The notes under the pieces are model-generated. The model was not told the DNA's origin. It saw nothing but the letters and a program-made list of their open reading frames with translations, and made no database searches. From positions 1-64,000 of the forward strand of contig JANOSH010000048.1 in the NCBI GenBank assembly GCA_031415695.1: 64,000 nucleotides of DNA, in the 5' to 3' direction. Source of the DNA: JANOSH01 sp031415695. Lineage in GTDB: Bacteria; Actinomycetota; Acidimicrobiia; Acidimicrobiales; Ilumatobacteraceae. Shown piece after piece: positions 51,635 through 60,110 of this stretch; within the stretch, counting starts at the first letter, position 1; every line of letters starts with the position of its first letter. Both the position numbers and the translations under genes were made by a program.

Positions 51635-54081
51635 GCCTTGATCCGGCTCATCGTTGGATCGTAGAGCGGCCTAAGAGACACGGTGCATGGCACCCGCTCG
51701 GTCGCTACCTCAAGCTCATAGTCGCCGCTGCGTACGTAGTCGGCATCAACTCCCGTCGAGTTCCGCACATAGCCGTATCCAATTGGCCGATCAACCGTAT
51801 AGCCGTAACCGCCGCTCGTAAGCCAACCCACGCGTTCACCGTTTCGATAGATGGTCTCACGACCCAGGAGCACAACACTGTTGTCGTCCACGACAAACCC
51901 GGCAAGCATCTTGCTTACGCCACCTGCGCGTTGTGCGAGCATCGCTGGTCGACCCTTGAAGTCGGTGTCAGTCCTGAGTTTGACCGCCCATCCCAATCCC
52001 GACTCGAACGGTGTGTGATCAGGGCCGATATCGGACCCCCACGCTCGGTATCCCTTTTCGAGTCGCAAGCTCTCGATGGCCCGGTAGCCGGCGTTCACGA
52101 GACCAAAAGGGGTTCCTGCCGCCATCACGGCGTCGTACACGGTGGTGGCGTATTCGACCGGTAGATGGAGTTCCCAACCCAGCTCACCAACATAGGTAAC
52201 GCGCAATGCCATCACCGGACAACTCGCTATTCCAATGGTCTGCATGGTGCCAAATGCGAAGGCGTCGTTCGACAGCTTGGCCGTGGCGACCTGTTCCAGA
52301 ATGTCGCGCGCCCTGGGCCCCATCAGTGTCAGCACCGAGTTCGACGACGTAATGTCGAACAGTTGAGCATTCATTCTGGCCGGGATGTTGGATTGAATCC
52401 AGTTGAAATCGTGAGTGGCGAACCCTGTTCCCGTGACGATGTAGAACTCGTCGAGCGCAACCCGACACACCGTGAGGTCGCATTGAATGCCGCCTTTGTC
52501 GTCGAGCATCTGGGTATAGGTAAGGGCACCAACCGGCTTGTCGACAGTGTTGGCACAGATCCAGTTGAGAGCCGCCAGCGCGTCGGGCCCCTTCAGCGAG
52601 AACTTCGCAAACGATGTCTGATCAAACAACGCCGCTGTTTGTCGGCAAGCCTTGTGTTCGCGACCAACTGCCCCAAACCAGTTAGGCCGGCCGTAGGTGT
52701 ACAGGTCGTGTGGCGATTCGCCCTGGCTGAGGTCCGCAAACCAGTTCGGACGTTCCCACCCGATCTTCTCACCGAAAACGGCACCGGCCGCTTGTAAGCG
52801 CGAGTACAACGGCGAGGTACGAGACGGGCGTCCGCTGTGATGCTCCTCGGATGGCCAAGCCATCGTGTAGTGCTTTGCGTATGCCTCAAGGGTGCGCGTG
52901 CGAACCCAGTCGGTGTCGCGGTGCGATCGCCCAAATCGGCGAATATCCACGACCCACAAGTCATACGGGGCCACGCCGCCATGCACCCACTCTGCCAGGG
53001 CCTTGCCCGCTCCCCCGCCCGCAGCAATACCGAACGCATTGAAACCGGCGCCAATAAAGAAGTTCCGCAATTCGGGGGCCTCGCCCAAGATGAAGTTCCC
53101 GTCGGGTGTGAAACTCTCGGGACCGTTGATCAACTCGTTGATGCCAGCTGTTTGCAATGCGGGCACCCGGCCCATCGCCAGTTCCATGATCGGCGCGAAA
53201 TGGTCGAAGTCAGGTTCAAGCAGTTGAAACTGGAAGGGTTGGGGAATTCCACGTGTTGCCCACGGAACTGGATTCGGTTCATACCCACCCATAACGAGCC
53301 CGCCGACCTCCTCCTTGTAATAGGTGAGCCGATCGGGATCACGAAGCGTCGGGAGATCACGCGTTACCCCGTCGATCTGGCTAGTGATGATGTACTGATG
53401 CTCAACCGATATCAGCGGTACGTTGACGCCGACTGTTGCCGCCAGCGCGCGCGTCCATTGACCGGCGCAGGCGACCACAATCTCGCAATCGATACGACCT
53501 TGATCGGTTACAACCCCTCGAATCCGGCCGTCGACAACGTCAATCGATAGCACCTCGGTGTCCTCACAAATCGTGGCGGCCGCCATCCGGGCGCCACGCG
53601 CCAAAGCCATAGTGATATCGGACGGGTTCGCTTGCCCGTCGGTCGGCAAGAAGGCCGCGCCAACCACGTCGTCGACCTGCATAAGAGGCCACAGGTCCTG
53701 GGCTTCTTTCGGCGAGAGTAAGTGCATCTCCAGCCCGAACGATTTCGCCGTCGTGGCCTGACGCCGCACCTCGCTCCACCGCTCGTCGTTACACGCCAAC
53801 CGCAAGCCACCGTTCATCTTCCAACCCGTTGCCAAACCCGTCTCTGCCTCAAGTGTGCGATACAGATCGACCGAAGCGCCAAGTAGCTGGGTGATGTTGG
53901 CACTGGTCCGAAGTTGGCCAACCAGCCCCGCGGCGTGAAAGGTGGAACCGGAAGTGAGCTTGTGCTTTTCGACAAGGACCGTGTCGGTCCAGCCGAGCTT
54001 GGCGAGGTGATATGCGGTTGAGCAGCCGACTATCCCTCCCCCAATAATCACGGCTCGGGCGCGGCTTGGGAGGATTGGCAT
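51631..54081 (-). CDS. Dimethylglycine/sarcosine dehydrogenase-like flavoprotein
   Basis: An 816-residue protein. The N-terminal DAO-type FAD domain (about 1-390) has AVIIGGGIVGCSTAYHLAKL and SGSTFHAAGLVGQLR, in which His49 matches the covalent FAD site of dimethylglycine dehydrogenase. The C-terminal half is a GCV_T/aminomethyltransferase tetrahydrofolate domain (PNWFGAVGREHKACRQTAAL, then FDQTSFAKFSLKGPDALAAL and GELGWELHLPVEYATTVYDA). It would oxidatively demethylate an N-methyl amine and pass the one-carbon unit to folate. The ATG at 54081 is divergent from the PEP-domain gene with an 88-base gap. It is the first gene of a two-gene operon. Confidence 0.92.
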   Translation of the reverse strand: MPILPSRARAVIIGGGIVGCSTAYHLAKLGWTDTVLVEKHKLTSGSTFHAAGLVGQLRTSANITQLLGASVDLYRTLEAETGLATGWKMNGGLRLACNDERWSEVRRQATTAKSFGLEMHLLSPKEAQDLWPLMQVDDVVGAAFLPTDGQANPSDITMALARGARMAAATICEDTEVLSIDVVDGRIRGVVTDQGRIDCEIVVACAGQWTRALAATVGVNVPLISVEHQYIITSQIDGVTRDLPTLRDPDRLTYYKEEVGGLVMGGYEPNPVPWATRGIPQPFQFQLLEPDFDHFAPIMELAMGRVPALQTAGINELINGPESFTPDGNFILGEAPELRNFFIGAGFNAFGIAAGGGAGKALAEWVHGGVAPYDLWVVDIRRFGRSHRDTDWVRTRTLEAYAKHYTMAWPSEEHHSGRPSRTSPLYSRLQAAGAVFGEKIGWERPNWFADLSQGESPHDLYTYGRPNWFGAVGREHKACRQTAALFDQTSFAKFSLKGPDALAALNWICANTVDKPVGALTYTQMLDDKGGIQCDLTVCRVALDEFYIVTGTGFATHDFNWIQSNIPARMNAQLFDITSSNSVLTLMGPRARDILEQVATAKLSNDAFAFGTMQTIGIASCPVMALRVTYVGELGWELHLPVEYATTVYDAVMAAGTPFGLVNAGYRAIESLRLEKGYRAWGSDIGPDHTPFESGLGWAVKLRTDTDFKGRPAMLAQRAGGVSKMLAGFVVDDNSVVLLGRETIYRNGERVGWLTSGGYGYTVDRPIGYGYVRNSTGVDADYVRSGDYELEVATERVPCTVSLRPLYDPTMSRIKA

Positions 54082-54169
54082 TACGTCAGAGTATCGACTG
54101 GCTCTCAGAGCGCTCGCTCGAGCGGAACGATAGTCTGTCGGTCACACGTCGCGGCTTGGGGGCACAGAC

Positions 54170-55915
54170 ATGAGTGTTGACCGTTGGATTCGAGACAACG
54201 AGTTCGAGCCGCGCTACCAGTTTTGGACGCGGGCCAACGTCAGCGAGGTTCTACCTGAACCACCATCGCCGCTTGGCTGGGACATGGTGTTCGAGCACAC
54301 GTGCGGCGCCGGGTGGCGCGATGTAATGGTGCAGCGACTCGGCATGCACGACCACGAAGTCAACCGCGAGCGCGGCGAGACCATGGGCGTTTTTGGCGGT
54401 TATGCATACCTCGGCGCCGCGCTCATGCGGGTGTGGGCGGGCCGGGTACCGGGTATGACCCCTACCGCTATCGACGATGCGTATTTCGGCGGCAGCCCCG
54501 ATGTTCCGCCATACGTGGCCGAGGATTGGCACACGGACGAACAAGCGACCGAAACCATTTCGGGCTGGCTTGGTTGGGTAACGGTCGGCCTTGATCAGAG
54601 CGAGCTTCAAGACGACATGGACGAGTCGGTGCGGGTGCAGGCTGCCCGACCCGACTTCGCGACGCTGTCGGACCAAGCCGTGCTTGGTTACGCATTGGCG
54701 TTACGCCCCGTGATGCGGCGAATGTTTGCCCAGCACATCAACCAGTCGGGTGCCGCTTCGGTGGGGCCTGGAATCCTGGGCCAGGTCTGCACTGCAATTG
54801 GTCAGCCGCAGTGGGCGATGCGGATGATGGCCGGTCTGGGAGGTGTCGATTCTGCTGCTCCGTCGTATGCCATGTGGAAACTGTCCCGACTCGTACGGAC
54901 GTCGGCCGAGCTCACAGCGTTGTTCGATGCGGGCGTCGCCGACGTTAACGATGCCGCCGCGGTGTCGGGTAGTCCCGATGTCGCAGCGTTCGCAACGTCG
55001 TTCAGCGAGTTCATTAAAGAATTCGGATCGCGCGGACCCAACGAATGGGAACTCGCCGCCCCCGTATGGGAGAACCGACCTGCGACGGCCCTCGCCGCCA
55101 TCGACCGCATGAGAATGGTCGACGACAACCGGTCACCCTTCGCCGAAAATGCGGCCCGAGAAAGCGAACGCCACAGCCTGGAGACCCAAGTACGCGCTGC
55201 TCTCGCCGATAATGCCGAAGCCTTAGGTGGCTTCGAGGTTGGCCTTGCCTCGGCCGGTACGTTCATACCCGGTCGTGAACGATCCAAGACCTCGATCATC
55301 CGCGTCGTTCACGAGGTGCGTATGGCCACCGACGAGTTGGGCAACCGTTTCGCGGCACGAGGTGTTATCGACAACCCAAGCGACATCTACACACTGTTTA
55401 TCGACGAGCTCACCGAGTTAGTCGCCGGTAACCTTTCAAACGTCCGCAACATCATCCCGGGGCGTTTAGCCCACCGCGCTTGGCTGGCGTCGCTGGAACC
55501 GCCGTTCATTCTTAATGGCCAGCCAACACCGGTGGCCGAATGGGCGGTGCGCGGAACCCGCAGGGTTGAACCTGTAGCGGTAGGCGACGTACTCATCGGT
55601 GTTGCTGGCTGCCCGGGCACTGCAACCGGGCGAGCCAGGGTCATACTCGATGCGAGCGATCCGTACGCCCTCGAACCGGGCGAGATCTTGATCGCGCCCG
55701 CTACTGACCCAGCATGGACACCGCTTTTCGTGCCAGCGGCCGGCGTCGTCGTCAATACCGGCGCTGCCTTGAGCCACGCCATCATCGTCAGTCGAGAACT
55801 TGGTATTCCTTGTGTGCCGTCGGTCGTCGACGCGACGCTACGCATACCAAACGGCGCGCTCATTACCGTCAACGGTGATGCGGGAACGGTCACCATTATC
55901 GAGCTACCCGCCTAG
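54170..55915 (+). CDS. PEP-utilizing mobile-domain protein without ATP-grasp domain
   Basis: A 581-residue protein. The last 90 residues are the swivelling phosphohistidine domain of PEP synthase, PPDK and rifampin phosphotransferase: GDVLIGVAGCPGTATGRARV, then DPAWTPLFVPAAGVVVNTGA and the active LSHAIIVSRELGIPCVPSVV with its His. The first 450 residues are helical (FGGYAYLGAALMRVWAGRVP, SRGPNEWELAAP) and resemble the substrate-binding middle domain of rifampin phosphotransferase-like proteins. The N-terminal ATP-grasp domain that charges the His is missing, and its usual motifs are not in the neighbourhood. A partner elsewhere would be needed for catalysis. Confidence 0.8.
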   Translation: MSVDRWIRDNEFEPRYQFWTRANVSEVLPEPPSPLGWDMVFEHTCGAGWRDVMVQRLGMHDHEVNRERGETMGVFGGYAYLGAALMRVWAGRVPGMTPTAIDDAYFGGSPDVPPYVAEDWHTDEQATETISGWLGWVTVGLDQSELQDDMDESVRVQAARPDFATLSDQAVLGYALALRPVMRRMFAQHINQSGAASVGPGILGQVCTAIGQPQWAMRMMAGLGGVDSAAPSYAMWKLSRLVRTSAELTALFDAGVADVNDAAAVSGSPDVAAFATSFSEFIKEFGSRGPNEWELAAPVWENRPATALAAIDRMRMVDDNRSPFAENAARESERHSLETQVRAALADNAEALGGFEVGLASAGTFIPGRERSKTSIIRVVHEVRMATDELGNRFAARGVIDNPSDIYTLFIDELTELVAGNLSNVRNIIPGRLAHRAWLASLEPPFILNGQPTPVAEWAVRGTRRVEPVAVGDVLIGVAGCPGTATGRARVILDASDPYALEPGEILIAPATDPAWTPLFVPAAGVVVNTGAALSHAIIVSRELGIPCVPSVVDATLRIPNGALITVNGDAGTVTIIELPA

Positions 55916-55924
55916 TGTGACGAG

Positions 55925-56845
55925 ATGACCTACGACGACATCGCCGCCTTCTATCTCACCCCGGCCCAAACCCCTCCACCGGCACCATCGGTGCCGCAAT
56001 CCGACGCTCGCCGCCTACGAGATGCGATTGAACCGATCGCCACTATCGGCTGGTGGTCCCGGGCCGCGGCAACAGCGTCCACCGACCTTGGCCACGACTT
56101 CTTCGACGGTTATGTCTGGGGTCGCGCGGCGCCGCTGGGTGCCGATGTCTCCCCCGCTGTAGTCGCCAGCGCGTTCGGCGTGTTCGAGCCCACGATGCTG
56201 GCGGCGACCTACCAGCAGGGGCGATCCGTTTCCACAGCTGAGAGCATTCTCGCCGCTCGCGACTCAGGCGCTGCGCTCGGGCTTCGCTCTGCTTGTGCGA
56301 CTTCGGACGTTGATGTGGCCGTGGTCGAAACCTTCGCCGAGCAACTGTTGGCCGCGCTTGAAAACCTCGACGGTCTCGGTCGCCCACTGTTCAACGCACT
56401 GCGCGCTCTACCGACTCCGGCCGACCCACACGGCCGAGCGTGGCGGGCCGCCGAACTCGTTCGCGAACACCGGGGTGATGGCCACATCGCTGCGCTTGCG
56501 ACTGCAGGGCTCGACATCGTCGAGGCAAACGTACTCACCGAATGTTGGCTCGGATACGCCATTGGCGAGTATTCGTCGTCACGCGGTTTCTCACCCGAGC
56601 GACTAGCCGCCGGCGCGAACCAACTCCGCGATCGGGGCTGGCTCGCTGACGACGACACGCTTTCCCAAGCCGGTACCGCCGCACGCGAAACGATCGAGGT
56701 TGCTACCGACGAATCGCAGCGAGCCCTGCTCGCGGCACTCGGCACCAACTTGAACGCCGCCATTGCCGCGGCCAACATCATCGGCGCCGCCGTCCTTGCT
56801 GCACACGCCGCACCAGCCGATCCCCGAAAGCGCGCCGCCGGCTGA
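55925..56845 (+). CDS. SCO6745-family protein
   Basis: A 306-residue protein. FFDGYVWGRAAPLGADVSPA, then VVASAFGVFEP and WRAAELVREHRGDGHIAALA match the SCO6745 family (SalK-like), which is widespread in actinobacteria and has no established biochemistry. The end ARETIEVATDESQRALLAAL is also typical. It starts nine bases after the PEP-domain gene's stop on the same strand, so the two probably form an operon. A relic of the 63 kb gene pair begins nine bases after its stop. Confidence 0.8.
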   Translation: MTYDDIAAFYLTPAQTPPPAPSVPQSDARRLRDAIEPIATIGWWSRAAATASTDLGHDFFDGYVWGRAAPLGADVSPAVVASAFGVFEPTMLAATYQQGRSVSTAESILAARDSGAALGLRSACATSDVDVAVVETFAEQLLAALENLDGLGRPLFNALRALPTPADPHGRAWRAAELVREHRGDGHIAALATAGLDIVEANVLTECWLGYAIGEYSSSRGFSPERLAAGANQLRDRGWLADDDTLSQAGTAARETIEVATDESQRALLAALGTNLNAAIAAANIIGAAVLAAHAAPADPRKRAAG

Positions 56846-56853
56846 CACGCTGT

Positions 56854-57052
56854 TTATGGTTCCCCAACAGACCATCGATTTGCCAACGAATTGTCGTGTT
56901 ACACCCAGCTTTTTGCACGCGTGGTCGTTGAATGCCAGCGGCCTGATCCGTCACCGGTATCGCTCGACAGAGCGGGGTACATCGTCGACTGTGGTCGACA
57001 ACGCCCGAAGTAGCTCGGGCCGCCCGTATGTGACGTGGGTGGTTCACCCGTA
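56854..57052 (+). pseudogene. Deleted relic of the GNAT toxin-antitoxin-like unit
   Basis: The left part (56854-56990) closely matches 63180-63313 in the first gene of the 63 kb pair, with one base lost after ATCGATTT that shifts the frame. The right part (about 56988-57052) matches 63805-63868 in the GNAT gene (GTGGTCGACAACGCC and on). About 490 bases between them are missing. Neither frame can yield a working protein. The relic follows the SCO6745 gene directly. Confidence 0.85.
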
Positions 57053-57175
57053 ATGTCCCGGCCCACTGCCCTGACGAATAGCGGCATCCAAGCCCGCCCT
57101 GGGCGTCCGCGCTCGACCCGGTGATCCGCACCTCAACACCTGGATCTTCGAGTACGACGCCGACCGAGCCACCGC
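57053..57175. other. Short gap with no recognised gene
   Basis: The last 60 bases read DPHLNTWIFEYDADRATAHL in one plus-strand frame, which looks coding-like, but no family is recognised and no start is visible. It may be the end of another lost gene. Confidence 0.3.
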
Positions 57176-57853
57176 TCACTTGTGAGGCAGCACGATGCCG
57201 TTGAGGATGGTGTCGAGAACGTAGTCGGCGTGTTTTGTTGCCAGCGTGTCTGGGTCGACGTCGTCGGGCAGCGCAAAGTTGGCGGTGAAATACAAGAGAG
57301 CGCTGCCCATGATGATCAGGTCGAGATGGTCAACGGGAATGGACTTGATCTGCTTGGCTGCTTGGGCTTCGGTCAACACAGCGCGCAGGCGACCCACGAA
57401 GTCGAACAGGAAGTTGGTTTGTAACCACCGCAGTCGCTCCGTGTTGGCCCGTGCTTCGGACAAGATGAGTGCAAAGTGGCTCGGATTGCGTGCTGCGAAC
57501 AACGTGAAGGTTCGCACCAGGAGTCGGAGGCGGTCGAGGGGCGAGAGATCGCGTCCTATCGTGTCGAGCGTTGCGACGTCCGACTTCAAGCCACCGAACG
57601 CGTGCTCGACCGCCTCTCGCCACAGGTTGTCCTTGGAGCCGAAGTAGTAATGGATGAGAGGGTGTCCCACTTCGGCTGCGCGCGCGATCTTCGGCATGGA
57701 AGCCCCGTCAAAACCGTCTCGGGCGAACACCTCGAGCGCGGCCCGCAAGATGGCGGTTCTGCGGTTGGGATCAGTCGGGTCACCGCCGCGGACGTCGTGC
57801 GTAGTTCCGATCTCGGATTGTTGTCGTGCGGCCGCTGTGGCTTTTGTCGTCAT
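57176..57853 (-). CDS. TetR-family regulator of the aromatic cluster
   Basis: A 225-residue regulator with a 30-residue leader, then a TetR HTH (RTAILRAALEVFARDGFDGA, then SMPKIARAAEVGHPLIHYYF and GSKDNLWREAV). The C-terminal ligand domain is helical (LDRLRLLVRTFTLFAARN). It is the last gene on the minus strand of the cluster starting at 62861, and the natural candidate to bind the palindromes at 62903 and 62935. The frame starts at 57853; a shorter start is possible. Confidence 0.85.
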   Translation of the reverse strand: MTTKATAAARQQSEIGTTHDVRGGDPTDPNRRTAILRAALEVFARDGFDGASMPKIARAAEVGHPLIHYYFGSKDNLWREAVEHAFGGLKSDVATLDTIGRDLSPLDRLRLLVRTFTLFAARNPSHFALILSEARANTERLRWLQTNFLFDFVGRLRAVLTEAQAAKQIKSIPVDHLDLIIMGSALLYFTANFALPDDVDPDTLATKHADYVLDTILNGIVLPHK

Positions 57854-57934
57854 TCCACTCTCCCGCCGCGAGGCTATCGGTCGCGCCTGCGCTACCGGAC
57901 GAGGGCGAGGATCTCGTGCACATCCTGCTCTGTC

Positions 57935-58180
57935 TCAACCGGTCGAGGGTTGCCGGCGGAGATTGGTGAACTCCGAGCCCGACAACGTGGTCGGGACCAC
58001 CAGTTGACGGATCGCCAATGGTGCCGTCGCCGTTACGCCGATCAGTGCCCGGAGACCTGCCATGTCGTTGACGCCAGCGGTGACTGCGACCTGAGCGATC
58101 TCGGCGGCGGGCACGCCCCAACCGATTCTCTCCATCGGGGGAACCGTGTACGACCCGGGCGTCACATGCTGGTTCGTCAT
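57935..58180 (-). pseudogene. Iron-dependent alcohol dehydrogenase (maleylacetate reductase-like) remnant
   Basis: An 81-codon frame whose start overlaps the CMD gene stop (ATGA). It reads VPPMERIGWGVPAAEIAQVA near the start and PLAIRQLVVPTTLSGSEFTN near the end. PTTLSGSEFT is the NAD-binding signature of maleylacetate reductases in the iron-alcohol-dehydrogenase family. The glycine-rich segment that should lie between is missing, and the whole iron-binding C-terminal half (about 200 residues) is absent. It is therefore a deleted gene that kept its translational coupling. Confidence 0.6.
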
Positions 58181-58761
58181 TGCGCAGCCCAGATCGGCGT
58201 TTGACCTTTTGGAAGGTGAACGTCGAAGGCGTTCAACGTGAACGACACCATGCAGTAGAAACCGACGAGCGCAACCAATTCAACGGCGGCTGGCCACCCG
58301 AGCGCCGTGCCGGCTTGGTCTCGAAGTGTCTCTGTCAACTTCCCTGTTTCGAGCAGCCTTACGGCCACATCGTGGACCAGTCGCTGGTCGTCGGTCGCGA
58401 ACGGCGGATCGGTCCCGTCGCGAAGGGCGCGGACGATGCGTTCGTCGACGCCTTCGCGCCGCGCGATCTGGGCGTGGGCCCAGAACTCGAACTCGGCCTT
58501 CCAGTGGACGCCGACAGTCAGAATGGCGATCTCGCGCAACTGGCCCGGTAGCACCGATCTCATGCGCAGGATCTCACCCATCTCCGCGGCGCTGCGCCCG
58601 AAGGTTGGCAGGTGAAGCCACGGGCCGAAGGGCCCCGGCAGCGAGCTTGGTGCGGCTCCGATACTCGGCCCCCGAGGCCCATCGACGATGTAACGCCACA
58701 AGCTTCGTTGGTCTTCGTCGAGGTCGTCGAGTCCGAGGATCGGCAAGTTCGTGTTGTCCAT
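58177..58761 (-). CDS. Carboxymuconolactone decarboxylase-family protein
   Basis: A 194-residue helical protein of the CMD/AhpD-like family. GPFGPWLHLPTFGRSAAEMG, then LREIAILTVGVHWKAEFEFW and AHAQIARREGVDERIVRAL match the CMD-family core. Both the Cys pair of AhpD and a clear proton-relay Cys are missing, so a peroxidase role is unlikely. Members occur in aromatic-degradation clusters. The ATG at 58761 is chosen; the frame is open much further upstream, antisense-like, over the amidohydrolase gene. Confidence 0.82.
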   Translation of the reverse strand: MDNTNLPILGLDDLDEDQRSLWRYIVDGPRGPSIGAAPSSLPGPFGPWLHLPTFGRSAAEMGEILRMRSVLPGQLREIAILTVGVHWKAEFEFWAHAQIARREGVDERIVRALRDGTDPPFATDDQRLVHDVAVRLLETGKLTETLRDQAGTALGWPAAVELVALVGFYCMVSFTLNAFDVHLPKGQTPIWAAQ

Positions 58762-58793
58762 GTCAGATGCTCCTTGTTCCTGCGGGTGCCGTA

Positions 58794-59717
58794 TCAGATG
58801 CGAAAGATGCGCTCGGCGGTGCCGCAGAACATGAGGTCTTGCTCGTGCGGCGAGTAGTCGTCGACGGCTCGCCGATAGGTGCGAAACAGTTTGGGGAGGG
58901 TGACAAACAGGCGCTCGACGTGGAAGTTGCTGCCGAACATGGAACGGTGGGGACCGAACGTGTCGACGCACTCCCGGATCCAGTTGCTCATAATCACCGC
59001 GTAGAAATTCGCGGGCGCGGCACTCGAAAGCCCGGAGATTTTCACCACCACATTGGGTGCGCTGGCGAGCTTGCGCAGCGCCGTTCGCCAGGCATCCTGG
59101 TAGTCGTCGAGCTTGGAGACGACGGGGATGCCGGCGTGACCCAGGATCAACGGGTGGTCCGGGAACTTCTGAGCCACCTGCAGCGCGGCGTCGAAGAACT
59201 CGTGGGTGATCATCAGCTCGCAGGTGCCGCCAACGGCGAGCAGCGCGGCGTAGCCCTTGTTCCACTGGGGCGAACCGATGTGCTCCATCGGGCTGGTGTC
59301 GCGCACACCGCGAAAGTTCGCGAACGCCGACTGTTCGACGAGCTCCGGGCTGATGTTGGGGTCCGAGAGGCGCCCGCGGGCCATGATCGCGTTGGGGAAG
59401 CCGTAGCGATCGGCGACGGATTGCAACCAGGCGGTCTCGGCTGTCGCCGGTGCGGCCCGTGATGCGTGCTGGATGTGTACAACCTTAACGACACCGAGTC
59501 CCGCGGCGTCGGTGCGGTATTCCGGCGCGGAAAAGCGGGGCTGGTCGAGACGCCAGGACCACATCAGTCGGGGGTGTTGCCAATCGCGTCGGTCACCTGC
59601 CCACTCGACGCCTTCGTGGGCGTGGTCCCACCAATGAACGTGACAGTCGACGATCCGGAAATCGGCCGGCACATCAAGGTCGGCCGGATCGGTCGGCGGT
59701 GGTTCGTAGCCTTCCAT
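58794..59717 (-). CDS. Amidohydrolase 2-family hydrolase
   Basis: A 307-residue metal-dependent TIM-barrel enzyme. The metal site begins with RIVDCHVHWWD, HPLILGHAGIP supplies a further His, and the late MFGSNFHVERL replaces the usual Asp by Asn. That variation is common in the lactonase-like branch (MFGSNFPVE). The family includes lactonases, 4-sulfomuconolactonase and decarboxylases of aromatic pathways. It is one of two such genes in the cluster. The ATG at 59717 fits the coding limits. Confidence 0.85.
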   Translation of the reverse strand: MEGYEPPPTDPADLDVPADFRIVDCHVHWWDHAHEGVEWAGDRRDWQHPRLMWSWRLDQPRFSAPEYRTDAAGLGVVKVVHIQHASRAAPATAETAWLQSVADRYGFPNAIMARGRLSDPNISPELVEQSAFANFRGVRDTSPMEHIGSPQWNKGYAALLAVGGTCELMITHEFFDAALQVAQKFPDHPLILGHAGIPVVSKLDDYQDAWRTALRKLASAPNVVVKISGLSSAAPANFYAVIMSNWIRECVDTFGPHRSMFGSNFHVERLFVTLPKLFRTYRRAVDDYSPHEQDLMFCGTAERIFRI

Positions 59718-59735
59718 GATGTTCCCCTGGCTGCG

Positions 59736-60110
59736 CTATGCGCTGGGCAGGCGCGTCGCCTGCATCGACGAGAACTTCCAGGTGCCGTCGACTCGGCGGG
59801 CCACACGTGTGACGAACAACTCGATTGTCATGGGTTGACCGTTGATATGTTCGTGGTTGACCTGCGGACCTGTCATTACGGCGATGTCGCCGTAGATCCG
59901 CACAGTGGGTACACGTATCTCGACCGTGCGCGGGATGGAGCGCAGGCTTGCCGCCGCGCCCTGCTTGTCGGTGACCATGCCGTTGGCCATCACGTGAACG
60001 TGGTCGTCGTGCAACAGTGCGAGAAGGGCTTCGGGGTCGGCAGCGTTCATCGCCGCAGCGCGACGCTCCTCGAGTTGCAGCAAGTCGTTCTCGTCGTTCT
60101 GTGTGGTCAT
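59736..60110 (-). CDS. NTF2-like (SnoaL/DUF4440) protein
   Basis: A 124-residue cone-shaped NTF2 fold protein. ERRAAAMNAADPEALLALLH, then DDHVHVMANGMV and RVDGTWKFSSMQATRLP are typical of the DUF4440/SnoaL-like group. Members bind or isomerise small hydrophobic molecules or serve as small subunits. The ATG at 60110 overlaps the stop of the frameshifted amidohydrolase (ATGA), so it belongs to the same operon. Confidence 0.82.
   Translation of the reverse strand: MTTQNDENDLLQLEERRAAAMNAADPEALLALLHDDHVHVMANGMVTDKQGAAASLRSIPRTVEIRVPTVRIYGDIAVMTGPQVNHEHINGQPMTIELFVTRVARRVDGTWKFSSMQATRLPSA

Noticed and set aside
54082..54169. A glycine riboswitch upstream of the dimethylglycine-dehydrogenase-like gene
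   Set aside because: The 88-base gap is too short and lacks the tandem aptamer features.
57060..57179. Frame reading DPHLNTWIFEYDADRATAHL before the TetR gene end
   Set aside because: It looks coding-like but has no start, no family and only 20 readable codons, so no gene is claimed.
57935..58180. An intact small protein downstream of the CMD gene
   Set aside because: It has a proper coupled start but contains only pieces of an iron alcohol dehydrogenase with the middle and end missing, so it is listed as a remnant.
58762..59265. N-terminal extension of the CMD protein (362 residues in total)
   Set aside because: The extra residues are the antisense-like reading of the amidohydrolase gene on the same strand in another frame. 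They are rich in Arg and Pro and have no domain.
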